DNA from: JBEKDJ01 sp050014415
GTDB lineage: Bacteria; Desulfobacterota; BSN033; UBA1163
Length of the DNA stretch: 22,316 bases
Direction of reading: 5' to 3'
NCBI GenBank assembly: GCA_050014415.1
Contig: JBEKDJ010000048.1
Coordinates: forward strand, 1-22,316
Shown piece by piece: positions 15,367 to 21,841 of the stretch (position 1 is the stretch's first letter; every line of letters begins with the position of its first letter). A program made the translations under genes and the position numbers. The notes under the pieces were generated by a model that was given only the letters and a program-made list of their open reading frames with translations, was not told the origin of the DNA and did no database searches.

Positions 15367-15559
15367 TATCCTTCCTCCTTTCGTAAGAGTTAAGGTATGA
15401 TTAGACCCACTCATTCTCCCGAAAAACAAACCAATGCTCTCGCTCCCTCCTTTCTCATTTGACTTTTACTCTTGTATTTGGGCTTCCTGCCGTATAGAAA
15501 CCGCCCTTATGCCTTTTTCTCTAAGTAGCCTGATATGTAAGTAAAAAAAGGAGCAAACG

Positions 15560-15574
15560 TTGACAATCCTAATT
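15560..15574. repeat. 15-bp direct repeat, copy 1
   Basis: TTGACAATCCTAATT, identical to 15656-15670. Start-to-start distance is 96 bp. Both copies begin with a TTGACA hexamer. Confidence 0.75.
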
Positions 15575-15582
15575 TACCCCTT

Positions 15583-15598
15583 TTGGCAAATTTGTCAA
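15583..15598. promoter_or_regulatory. Candidate operator palindrome
   Basis: TTGGCAAATTTGTCAA is symmetric at 14 of 16 positions. It lies 8 bp after the first 15-bp repeat and upstream of the LeuA-domain gene. A regulator binding site is inferred, not shown. Confidence 0.4.
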
Positions 15599-15655
15599 GT
15601 AAATTCTCTTAAATATTTTTTCTATAAATCCGAATAATTTCCCGAATAATTTCCC

Positions 15656-15683
15656 TTGACAATCCTAATTCTTAGTGTAAAGA
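15656..15683 (+). promoter_or_regulatory. Candidate sigma-70 promoter of the LeuA-domain gene
   Basis: The -35 TTGACA (15656-15661) is perfect and coincides with the start of the second 15-bp repeat. The best -10 at 16 bp is TAAAGA (15678-15683), a poor match; TATAAC at 15685 is too far for a standard spacer. Transcription would start some 20 nt before the TTG start codon. Confidence 0.35.
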
Positions 15684-15709
15684 ATATAACTTCTATCAGG
15701 AGGAAAACG

Positions 15710-16165
15710 TTGGTTGAGGAAAGAATCAAGGATGCGACGAAGATCTTAAATCTCTTAAGATCGCTGTCCGATTATAAACCGTATTTTGAGATTATCGGTA
15801 GTTATCGTCTGATTGACGATGGCGTCCGACCAGAGGCCACCATCATGCTCCGGGCGAATGGCAAGGAAATGCATGAGGCAGACACAGGGGTGGGGCCATT
15901 GGACGCATTGGCTAAAGTACTGAAGAAATCGTTGAAATCGCTCTTCCCGGAACTCAATCAGGTGAAATTGATCGATTTCAGTTCGAGAATCTTCGATCCA
16001 GGTTCAGGGACGGCGGCAGGCGTGGAGGTGGAGATTCTCTTCAGTAATGGAAAGGATGCATGGAGGGTGAAGGCATTCTCTGAAAATATCTGTAAAGCAT
16101 CCTTTTTGGCCTTGGTCGATGGATTTGAATACGGGATTCTTATCACTCGGGAGAAGAAAGAGTGA
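15710..16165 (+). CDS. Free-standing LeuA/CimA allosteric (LeuA_dimer) domain protein
   Basis: Protein of 151 aa that resembles only the C-terminal regulatory domain of 2-isopropylmalate synthase or citramalate synthase (PF08502), without the TIM-barrel catalytic part. Matching pieces: ATIMLRANGKEMHEADTGVG followed by PLDALAKVLKK; LIDFSSRIFDPGSGTAAGVE; and AFSENICKASFLALVDGFEY, the counterpart of 'G.SENI.EAS..AL.DS.EY'. In the full enzymes this domain binds leucine or isoleucine. Here it may be a free amino-acid sensor or a partner for another protein. Start is TTG at 15710 with AGGAGG 6 nt upstream; the frame is open upstream but has no better site. It is followed after 108 bp by a 58-aa gene on the same strand. 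Confidence 0.8.
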   Translation: MVEERIKDATKILNLLRSLSDYKPYFEIIGSYRLIDDGVRPEATIMLRANGKEMHEADTGVGPLDALAKVLKKSLKSLFPELNQVKLIDFSSRIFDPGSGTAAGVEVEILFSNGKDAWRVKAFSENICKASFLALVDGFEYGILITREKKE

Positions 16166-16180
16166 AGACACGATCCCCAG

Positions 16181-16253
16181 CCAAATGTCAAACAGCTCTT
16201 GAATTTGAACTGTGCCATTTGAGTCTGATGTGATATTTGATCTTTGACATGAA
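16181..16253. repeat. Imperfect palindromic TTTGACAT spacer element
   Basis: CCAAATGTCAAA at the left end and ATATTTGATCTTTGACAT at the right end are approximate reverse complements; GAATTTGAAC and CCATTTGAG lie between. It is of the same style as the element at 4709-4813. It separates the LeuA-domain gene from the 58-aa gene. Confidence 0.5.
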
Positions 16254-16273
16254 CTTCCGCTAAAGGAGATATC

Positions 16274-16450
16274 ATGGATCGCGAAAGGTTAGAAGAGGTT
16301 ATCAAGGGAAAGGCAAAAGACGGAAAACTCCCCTGCCCGTTGTGTTTCAAGATCGCTGAGGATTTTGGAATTTCCAGAAGAGAGATGGGCGACGTTCTGA
16401 ATGAGATGAAGATCAAGGTCAGCCAATGTCAACTGGGCTGTTTTAAATAG
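16274..16450 (+). CDS. 58-aa Cys-rich small protein, HTH-like
   Basis: Protein of 58 aa with a strong ribosome-binding site (AAAGGAG, 7 nt before ATG). CPLC at 21-24 and CQLGC at 52-56 give four cysteines fit for one metal ion or Fe-S cluster. Between them, AEDFGISRREMGDVLNEM looks like a helix-turn-helix or winged-helix core. I recall similar short proteins in other anaerobes but cannot name the family. Possible roles are a metal- or redox-sensing DNA-binding protein or a small scaffold. It stops just before the promoter of the cstA operon, so it could regulate that operon or pair with the LeuA-domain protein upstream. Confidence 0.75.
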   Translation: MDRERLEEVIKGKAKDGKLPCPLCFKIAEDFGISRREMGDVLNEMKIKVSQCQLGCFK

Positions 16451-16458
16451 TTTTGGGT

Positions 16459-16486
16459 TTGACATCAGAAATGATTTGAATATAAT
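16459..16486 (+). promoter_or_regulatory. Near-consensus sigma-70 promoter of the cstA operon
   Basis: TTGACA (16459-16464) and TATAAT (16481-16486) are both perfect hexamers with a 16-bp spacer. Transcription would begin near 16493, giving a leader of about 130 nt before cstA that contains a short ORF. This is the best promoter in the window. Confidence 0.75.
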
Positions 16487-16533
16487 AATCGAGGCTAGAG
16501 TAAAACGGAGTCGTTATAGAACCAAAGGAGGTC

Positions 16534-16629
16534 ATGGGGCGTTACAAGAAAGTGAAAAGAATAGGGTTGTGGAGGAATTCATTGATATCTCAAGGATGGT
16601 CTCATGACCACAAGGAGGTAAGATTATGA
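16534..16629 (+). CDS. 31-aa leader ORF overlapping the cstA start
   Basis: ATG preceded by AAAGGAGG (rather close, 2 nt after GGAGG) opens a 31-aa frame, MGRYKKVKRIGLWRNSLIS and onward. It is very basic and ends at a TGA that overlaps the cstA ATG in ATGA. An in-frame TTG at 16582 with GGAGG 6 nt upstream could give a shorter 15-aa product. A TGGTC/GACCA stem (16597-16610) lies just before the cstA ribosome-binding site (AAGGAGG). The layout suggests translational coupling or leader control; whether the peptide itself matters is unknown. Confidence 0.4.
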   Translation: MGRYKKVKRIGLWRNSLISQGWSHDHKEVRL

Positions 16630-18311
16630 ATTCAGTTGTTGTCCTGATTCTAGGGTTTCTCATTTTCTTCATCGGTTACCGTTTCTACGCCAAGTACGTC
16701 GATACGAAAATCATCAAGTCCGATCCAAAGAAAATCACTCCAGCCAGGATGTATATGGATGGAGTGGAATTTATGCCCACCAGTAAAAACATCCTCTTCG
16801 GTTACCAATTTAAATCCATTGCCGGCGCAGCCCCGGTTATCGGGCCTATCCTCGCTATCCAGTGGGGATGGCTCCCGGTATTACTCTGGCTCTTACTGGG
16901 TGCATTTTTCATTGGCTGGGTTCATGACTACTCGAGCGCCGTGGTGGCCATGAGAAATGAGGGAGCTTCCTTTGGAGGATTGAGTTACAAATTGATTTCG
17001 GCGAGAGCTCGGATCATTCTCCTCTGCTTTATCTATTTTTTTCTTCTTCTCATCGCCGGTGCCTTTGCAGCCATCGTCGTCAATGCAGCCATCGGGCAGA
17101 AGAGTTCTCCCATGGCCTGGCTTTTTTTCACCATGGGTGGAGTTCTTGCTGGGCAGATGATCTATCGCTGGAAGAAGGATATTATTCTGACCACTGTTGT
17201 CACTGTCGCTATTTCATTGTTCGGGATATGGCTTGGATCCGTTGCCCCCTCTGACAGCATTCTTGGAGAAGTCATTGCCAACAGCCGGCTTGTTTGGGCG
17301 ATCGCTGCGCTCGTTTTCTGTTATTTCGCTGCTGTCTTACCGATCTGGAGGTTTGCCCTTCCCATTAACTATGTCACTTCCTACATCATCTTCTTGGGTC
17401 TCTTATTCGGGATCATTGGAGTGTTTGTGCTCCATCCTAATCTCTCACTCCCGGCTTATACCGGTTTTGACATCAAGATCGGGCCCCTCTGGCCCATCAT
17501 GTTTGTGACTGTCGGTTGCGGGGCAGTGTCCGGATGGCACAGCATTGTTTCAAGTTCAGGCACGGCCAGGCAATTAGAGTACGAAACAGACGCCCGTCCT
17601 GTAGGAGGCGGGGTGATGTTTGTGGAGATGATGCTTGGCTTGTTCGCTCTGGTCATTGCCGGAACGATTTACGCCTCGTCTTCTGAATATGCGGCCGCCA
17701 TTGCCAAAGGACCTATTAACATCTTCGCAGCAGGTGTCGGGAAATTCCTGGGTGCGTTAGGGGTGCCAGATGCCATTGGGAAGTCCTATGGCAGCGTGAT
17801 GTTAATCGTCCTGGCAGTTACCATCCTGCAGCTGGTTATTCGATTTATGAGAGTGGCCACTTCTGAAATGTTGGGCGATATTAGCCCCATTTTCAAGAAT
17901 GTGCATATTGGCACCACCATTGCCAGTCTTCTCACGCTGATCCTGGTCATGACAGGATGGTGGCAATACCTCTGGATCCTTTTCGGGGGAGCCAACCAAT
18001 TGATGGCCTCCGTGGCCCTCATGCTGATGACAGCTTATTTGATGTCCCAGGGGAAACCGTATGGATGGACCTTCTACCCGATGATTTTTATGTTTTTCAC
18101 GACCACAACTGCTCTCGTCGTCACCTCTTATAGGCTTTTCAAACAGGTTTATTCAGGGGCGGTCAAAGGGGAAGCATTGGTGGGGAACATACTGATGATC
18201 TTGGTCGGGATCTTTCTGGTTATTGCGGCGATCATTCTGGCTGTTGAAGGGATCAAGGCATTTAGCCGATATCGGGCTTTAAGAGCTCAACCTGCCGCAG
18301 CCGTGGCTTAG
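16626..18311 (+). CDS. cstA: CstA-family carbon starvation / peptide-pyruvate transporter
   Basis: Integral inner-membrane protein of 561 aa with many hydrophobic segments. YQFKSIAGAAPVIGPILAIQ at 60-79, WVHDYSSAVVAMRN at 98-111 and a segment GWHSIVSSSGTARQLEYE in the middle are the conserved blocks of CstA/BtsT transporters, which take up pyruvate or peptides by ion-driven transport. It is shorter than E. coli CstA (about 700 aa), as is usual in anaerobes, with the core kept. Strong AAGGAGG 7 nt before the ATG. It is the first full gene of an operon with a 90-aa protein and two ArsA-like ATPases. An ATPase partner is unexpected for a secondary carrier. Confidence 0.93.
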   Translation: MNSVVVLILGFLIFFIGYRFYAKYVDTKIIKSDPKKITPARMYMDGVEFMPTSKNILFGYQFKSIAGAAPVIGPILAIQWGWLPVLLWLLLGAFFIGWVHDYSSAVVAMRNEGASFGGLSYKLISARARIILLCFIYFFLLLIAGAFAAIVVNAAIGQKSSPMAWLFFTMGGVLAGQMIYRWKKDIILTTVVTVAISLFGIWLGSVAPSDSILGEVIANSRLVWAIAALVFCYFAAVLPIWRFALPINYVTSYIIFLGLLFGIIGVFVLHPNLSLPAYTGFDIKIGPLWPIMFVTVGCGAVSGWHSIVSSSGTARQLEYETDARPVGGGVMFVEMMLGLFALVIAGTIYASSSEYAAAIAKGPINIFAAGVGKFLGALGVPDAIGKSYGSVMLIVLAVTILQLVIRFMRVATSEMLGDISPIFKNVHIGTTIASLLTLILVMTGWWQYLWILFGGANQLMASVALMLMTAYLMSQGKPYGWTFYPMIFMFFTTTTALVVTSYRLFKQVYSGAVKGEALVGNILMILVGIFLVIAAIILAVEGIKAFSRYRALRAQPAAAVA

Positions 18312-18313
18312 GA

Positions 18314-18372
18314 AGTTTCAGGTTTGAAGTTTGATGTTCATTTTTGAAACTCAAAACCGGTAATCTGAAACT
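18314..18372. repeat. Imperfect inverted spacer element after cstA
   Basis: AGTTTCAGGTTTGAAGTTT at the left is matched by a right half ending CTGAAACT (18365-18372), with GAAACTCAAAACC inside. It is an imperfect hairpin of low complexity without a T-run, so probably not a terminator; the next gene can still be in the same transcript. Confidence 0.5.
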
Positions 18373-18474
18373 CTAGAATTTTGTGATAACTTGTAGCCCC
18401 CATTTGTTGGGGACGGGGTGGGCGTCGGCAGTATATGGCGACACCCAAATGAGATTTTGGAAGGAGAAAGATTC

Positions 18475-18747
18475 ATGTCAGAAGAGGAGAAAAAGAAAAG
18501 GGGGTTTTTTCAGGCGATCAAGGAGTTCGTCTATGGGATGGCAGCTCATGACTCGTACCGATTTGCCATGAAGACAAGGGCGAGCATGGAGCACCTCTTT
18601 ATCCTCATCACCATGGGAGACATGTTGGGTGTTCCCATTCTCCCACCGTACTATTCCTTAAGGTTATTACCTTATGTGGTCCCCCAGATTTCCACCTGGA
18701 AACGGAGGATGTTAAGGGAAAAAGATTTTACAGACGGCCTGGCGTAG
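18475..18747 (+). CDS. 90-aa conserved-looking protein in the cstA-ArsA operon
   Basis: Protein of 90 aa with a good ribosome-binding site (GAAGGAGA, 7 nt before ATG). A charged, Lys/Glu-rich start (MSEEEKKKRG) is followed by a helix (FFQAIKEFVYGMAAHDSYRF), a hydrophobic stretch HLFILITMGDMLGVPILPPY and an YSLRLLPYVVP segment. It may be a membrane-associated or amphipathic protein with one hydrophobic hairpin. No cysteines. I do not recognise a named family with certainty; from memory, similar small proteins sit between cstA and ArsA-like genes in other anaerobes, which I could not check. It may link the transporter to the ATPases. Confidence 0.7.
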   Translation: MSEEEKKKRGFFQAIKEFVYGMAAHDSYRFAMKTRASMEHLFILITMGDMLGVPILPPYYSLRLLPYVVPQISTWKRRMLREKDFTDGLA

Positions 18748-18759
18748 AGTGCCAGCTCA

Positions 18760-18838
18760 CGGGTTCATAGAGGTTATTGGGTTTATCGAGTTCCAAAGAG
18801 TTCAACTCATCGAGAACCCAAATAATCTAGGTAACCCG
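18760..18838. repeat. Large imperfect palindrome before the first ATPase gene
   Basis: The left arm begins CGGGTTCATAGAGGTTATTG and the right arm ends CAAATAATCTAGGTAACCCG. The arms of about 33-35 nt are near reverse complements around a loop of about 10 nt (CCAAAGAGTT region). It ends 10 nt before the ATPase start codon and may hide or present its translation start. No T-run follows. Confidence 0.65.
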
Positions 18839-18848
18839 ATTATCAAGA

Positions 18849-19844
18849 ATGGGGGTGATTCATATTCCATTAGCAGACATCTTTGAGAAATTTCCGGACC
18901 GGCGATACATCATGTTTGGCGGAAAAGGGGGCTTAGGGAAGACCACATTTTCCGCTGCCACAGCCTATTATTTGGCGAAGAAAGGAAAACGAGTGTTGGT
19001 CTTCTCGGTCGATCCGCAAGCCTCGTTAACGGATATCTTCGAGAGAGACATCTTTGGGAAGGGACCCACTGAAATCATTCCCAACCTTTATGCACAGGAG
19101 ATTGATGCCGACCGGCGTGTGAAGGAATATCAACAAGAAATCCGGCAGAAGATTCTGGACATGTATGGAATGAATAGCATTCCGGAAGAGATCGAGAGCT
19201 ATATTCAGGCGGCTGCGGCAGAGCCTGCCATGGAGGAAAGCGCCATTTTTGATGAGGTGGTGGATATTGTCGTCAAAGGAGGCTACGATTACTACATTTA
19301 CGATTTGGTGCCGTTAGGTCATGCCCTTTACTATCTAAGTATGGCATCTGTCTATGATGCGTGGATCGGTAAGATCACTGGTCTGAGAGAACAGATGAGG
19401 GAATACGATAAGGTGGCGGCTGTGATGCGGCGGGAAAAGGAATTGGATGAAGACGCCATCTTGAAAGAACTTCTTTATATCAAAGAGCGCATCAACAAAT
19501 CCTCAAGCATCCTGACCGATAAAGACAAGACAGCCTTCTTTTTCGTTTTGACCGCTGAAGAAATGATCATCAAGGACACCTTAAAGGCGGCAGAACTCTT
19601 TGCAAAATTCGACGTCCCCATGAGTGGCTATATCATCAATCGTGTTCTTCCTCTCGGATTGAAGGACCAAAATATTCCCGAATATTTGAAAAATCGTCTC
19701 GAGATGCAGGAGCACTATTTAAAGGTGATTGGCACGACTTTTGGAAAGGAGATCTTGGCATCCGTCCCTGAAATGGAGCGAGATGTCACTGGGCTTGCAA
19801 TGATTGAAAAGATGGCCAAAGCCATGTTTGATGGAATCGGCTGA
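18849..19844 (+). CDS. ArsA/Get3-like ATPase, first of a pair
   Basis: Protein of 331 aa of the deviant Walker A (SIMIBI) class. The P-loop GGKGGLGKTT at 24-33 has the signature lysine Lys26. Switch I is SVDPQASL with Asp55 in the position of the catalytic Asp of Get3 (Asp57 in yeast). Switch II reads YDLVPLGHALYYL, degenerate against the usual FDTAPTGHTLRLL. There is no cysteine in the whole chain, so it lacks both the ArsA metalloid site and the Get3 zinc CxxC. One P-loop domain only. The start has no ribosome-binding site, but its N-terminal length matches the second ATPase. It is cytoplasmic, perhaps dimeric, and probably acts with the next gene and CstA. Confidence 0.88.
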   Translation: MGVIHIPLADIFEKFPDRRYIMFGGKGGLGKTTFSAATAYYLAKKGKRVLVFSVDPQASLTDIFERDIFGKGPTEIIPNLYAQEIDADRRVKEYQQEIRQKILDMYGMNSIPEEIESYIQAAAAEPAMEESAIFDEVVDIVVKGGYDYYIYDLVPLGHALYYLSMASVYDAWIGKITGLREQMREYDKVAAVMRREKELDEDAILKELLYIKERINKSSSILTDKDKTAFFFVLTAEEMIIKDTLKAAELFAKFDVPMSGYIINRVLPLGLKDQNIPEYLKNRLEMQEHYLKVIGTTFGKEILASVPEMERDVTGLAMIEKMAKAMFDGIG

Positions 19845-19898
19845 AGCCAATTCAGAATGACTCAACACCGATGACCCATAACCAGTAGGAGTGAAACC

Positions 19899-20879
19899 GT
19901 GAACCAGATTACAACCAGCATGGAAAAATTCATGAAGGATCACCCCCGTTTGAAATATATCTTCTTTGGAGGAAAGGGAGGAGTGGGAAAGACAGTCATG
20001 GCAGGGGCAGCAGCCTTGTGGTCAGCGAAACAGGGCAAGAAAACCTTGCTCGCCTCAACCAATCCTGTCCATAGCCTTTCCACCCTCTTAGAAAAAGATG
20101 TCTTCGGAAAAGCAGCCATCGTCTGCGACGAAGAGAAATGCTATGCCTTCGAGATCGATACACGGGATACGATCGAACGCTCAAAACAAGAGATCCGCGA
20201 AAAGATCAACTGGTTTCTAAAATTCGCAGACATCACGACGAAGGCAGAGGATTTCATCGAATCGGCCACCATGAATCCTGCCTTCGAAGAGTCGGCTATG
20301 TTTGAAAATATGGTGGATCTCATGTTCAAGGATGAATATGATTTTTACGTCTTCGATACTGCTCCCACAGCTAATGCGAGGCGCCTTCTCGGAATGTCGA
20401 AGGTCTACTCCCTTTGGGTGGAGAAGATGCTGAAGAGTAGGGAGGAGGCGAAGTCGTTGAGGGAAGTGCTCTCCTTCTCGAAAAAAGAAAAAAAGGACCC
20501 TCTCCTGGATTACCTCTTAAGTTTCAAGGACAGAATGGGCAATGCTAAGAGTCTCCTGACCGACAACGCCCTCACAGCCTTCTTTTTTGTGACGTTGCCT
20601 GAGAGCCTTCCCATTGCGGTCATCACCCGGTTCATCAACTGGTTCCATGAATTCGGAATTCCTGTGGGTGGGGTCGTGGTCAATGGAGTGATCCAAAAGG
20701 CTCAGGTTGGAAAAGATGCTGCAGAGTTCGTCCTCAACCGAGTTCAGATGCAAGATGAGCACATGGCAGAGATTTGGAAGATATTCGGAGACAGGGTGAG
20801 GGCGATCATTCCACTATTTGAAACGGAGGTGAAGGGAGCGAAGATGTTAAATCGAACGATTGAACATCTGTTCGTTTAG
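19899..20879 (+). CDS. ArsA/Get3-like ATPase, second of a pair, with Asn in switch I
   Basis: Protein of 326 aa, a paralogue of the preceding gene. GGKGGVGKTV at 24-33 has Lys26 and Lys31. Switch I reads STNPVHSL: Asn55 replaces the Asp that activates water in Get3 and ArsA, the same change as the well-known hydrolysis-dead Get3 D57N mutant. Switch II is FDTAPTANARRLL, with AN in place of the usual GH. Two cysteines lie in VCDEEKCYAF, but not in the ArsA or Get3 arrangement. Start is GTG at 19899 with AGGAG 7 nt upstream. The pair probably forms a heterodimer in which this chain binds ATP but hydrolyses it poorly. Arsenite transport or tail-anchor insertion is unlikely. Confidence 0.88.
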   Translation: MNQITTSMEKFMKDHPRLKYIFFGGKGGVGKTVMAGAAALWSAKQGKKTLLASTNPVHSLSTLLEKDVFGKAAIVCDEEKCYAFEIDTRDTIERSKQEIREKINWFLKFADITTKAEDFIESATMNPAFEESAMFENMVDLMFKDEYDFYVFDTAPTANARRLLGMSKVYSLWVEKMLKSREEAKSLREVLSFSKKEKKDPLLDYLLSFKDRMGNAKSLLTDNALTAFFFVTLPESLPIAVITRFINWFHEFGIPVGGVVVNGVIQKAQVGKDAAEFVLNRVQMQDEHMAEIWKIFGDRVRAIIPLFETEVKGAKMLNRTIEHLFV

Positions 20880-20993
20880 CCATTTCATACGCCTAGTAGT
20901 CGATGACGGATTGAACGCCGTGAGACAGGCGGACTTCTTCAATTCTGGTACGAGGATTGCCGATCGAATGATGGTATAGCTTGCTGTTTCTAT

Positions 20994-21767
20994 TTGGCTT
21001 GTGTGAGGGTTGAAGGATTGCTAACCCTATTCCAACTCTTTCTTGCGGTTTTTGCAATCTATAGTGCTCTCCACTATGAAGAAGAGGTGAGACTTGTTGT
21101 CCCTTTAGGGTGCCTCATTCTAATGTTTGTCGTCAGCCGGATTGACAAGAAACTGTCCGACAGTGAGAGCGCACGCAAGAGTTTCTTGAAGACAGAAATT
21201 GACAAGGTTTGGAAGAAAAAGTCACCAACGGTAATAGAACAGGATTTCTCCGCTATCGAGTCCCTGGTTTGGCCAAAGAGTGAATTGCTGCTAATCGATG
21301 CCGTTCATTCCATGTTCAAGGATTTGGGGTTCAAAATAACAACGGGGATCAACTATCATTCGGTCGATCGAATCGTCAGAATTCCAGACACTGGGATGGT
21401 CTTCGGGGTGGAGATCATGATGAGCGAAGGGGAGGTGGAGGAAAACCATCCCAAGCTCACCAGGGCGTTACAGTTTGAGAAAGAGAAGAGAGAAGACGAA
21501 AAGACACTCATTATTGGATCCACCCATACCCGTCTCCCTCTCTCCGAAAGAGATAAGGTCCATGACGTTTCCAGAGAACTGGCCGATTTTTTGGAGCGGC
21601 ACAACATCAGTTTTATGACTACCCATCACCTCTACGAACTCTGGCAGAAGTCAAAAGCAGGAAAGGTTGATATCTTCGGGCTTTTCGCCAGTGTTTATTC
21701 CCATCGGGGTGGGGTTTTTCCTCTGGAGGATGTTACAGATTCTTACCCATTCTCTCCCAACCCATAA
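20994..21767 (+). CDS. Membrane-anchored protein, possibly with a restriction-endonuclease-like fold
   Basis: Protein of up to 257 aa. Two hydrophobic segments (about 9-27 and 32-47) anchor it at the N-terminus, followed by a charged linker. The soluble part shows LLLIDAVHSMFKDLGFKI, VDRIVRIPDTGMVFGVEIMM and TLIIGSTHTRLPL, which in order and hydrophobicity suggest a PD-(D/E)xK-like alpha/beta core (Asp then Glu-x-Met), but the Lys is missing, so an active nuclease is doubtful. The family is not recognised. TTG at 20994 opens the frame; TTG at 21018 with GAGGG upstream is another possible start. It stands alone 114 bp after the ATPase gene. Confidence 0.6.
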   Translation: MACVRVEGLLTLFQLFLAVFAIYSALHYEEEVRLVVPLGCLILMFVVSRIDKKLSDSESARKSFLKTEIDKVWKKKSPTVIEQDFSAIESLVWPKSELLLIDAVHSMFKDLGFKITTGINYHSVDRIVRIPDTGMVFGVEIMMSEGEVEENHPKLTRALQFEKEKREDEKTLIIGSTHTRLPLSERDKVHDVSRELADFLERHNISFMTTHHLYELWQKSKAGKVDIFGLFASVYSHRGGVFPLEDVTDSYPFSPNP

Positions 21768-21830
21768 GTCTCATCTTAGTGATATTAGACGCAGAAAAGC
21801 ATGTTCCTTTCGGTTTTTTTACCTCTCCGT

Positions 21831-21836
21831 TATAAT
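21831..21836 (+). promoter_or_regulatory. TATAAT hexamer just before the radical SAM start
   Basis: A perfect -10 box lies 5 nt before the ATG, with no clear -35 and no ribosome-binding site for the gene. If used, the mRNA would be almost leaderless. This may be chance. Confidence 0.25.
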
Positions 21837-21841
21837 TGGAC

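Larger units (their letters stand above)
15367..15709. other. Divergent regulatory region between DUF362 and LeuA-domain genes
   Basis: No gene found. It is AT-rich and contains two copies of the 15-bp sequence TTGACAATCCTAATT, a 16-bp near-palindrome, a 12-bp tandem duplication (CGAATAATTTCC, 15631-15654), and a candidate promoter for the plus-strand gene. See the separate entries. Confidence 0.6.

Noticed and set aside
18849..20879. Arsenic resistance operon
   Set aside because: No arsR, arsB, arsC or arsD, and the ArsA cysteines are missing in both ATPases.
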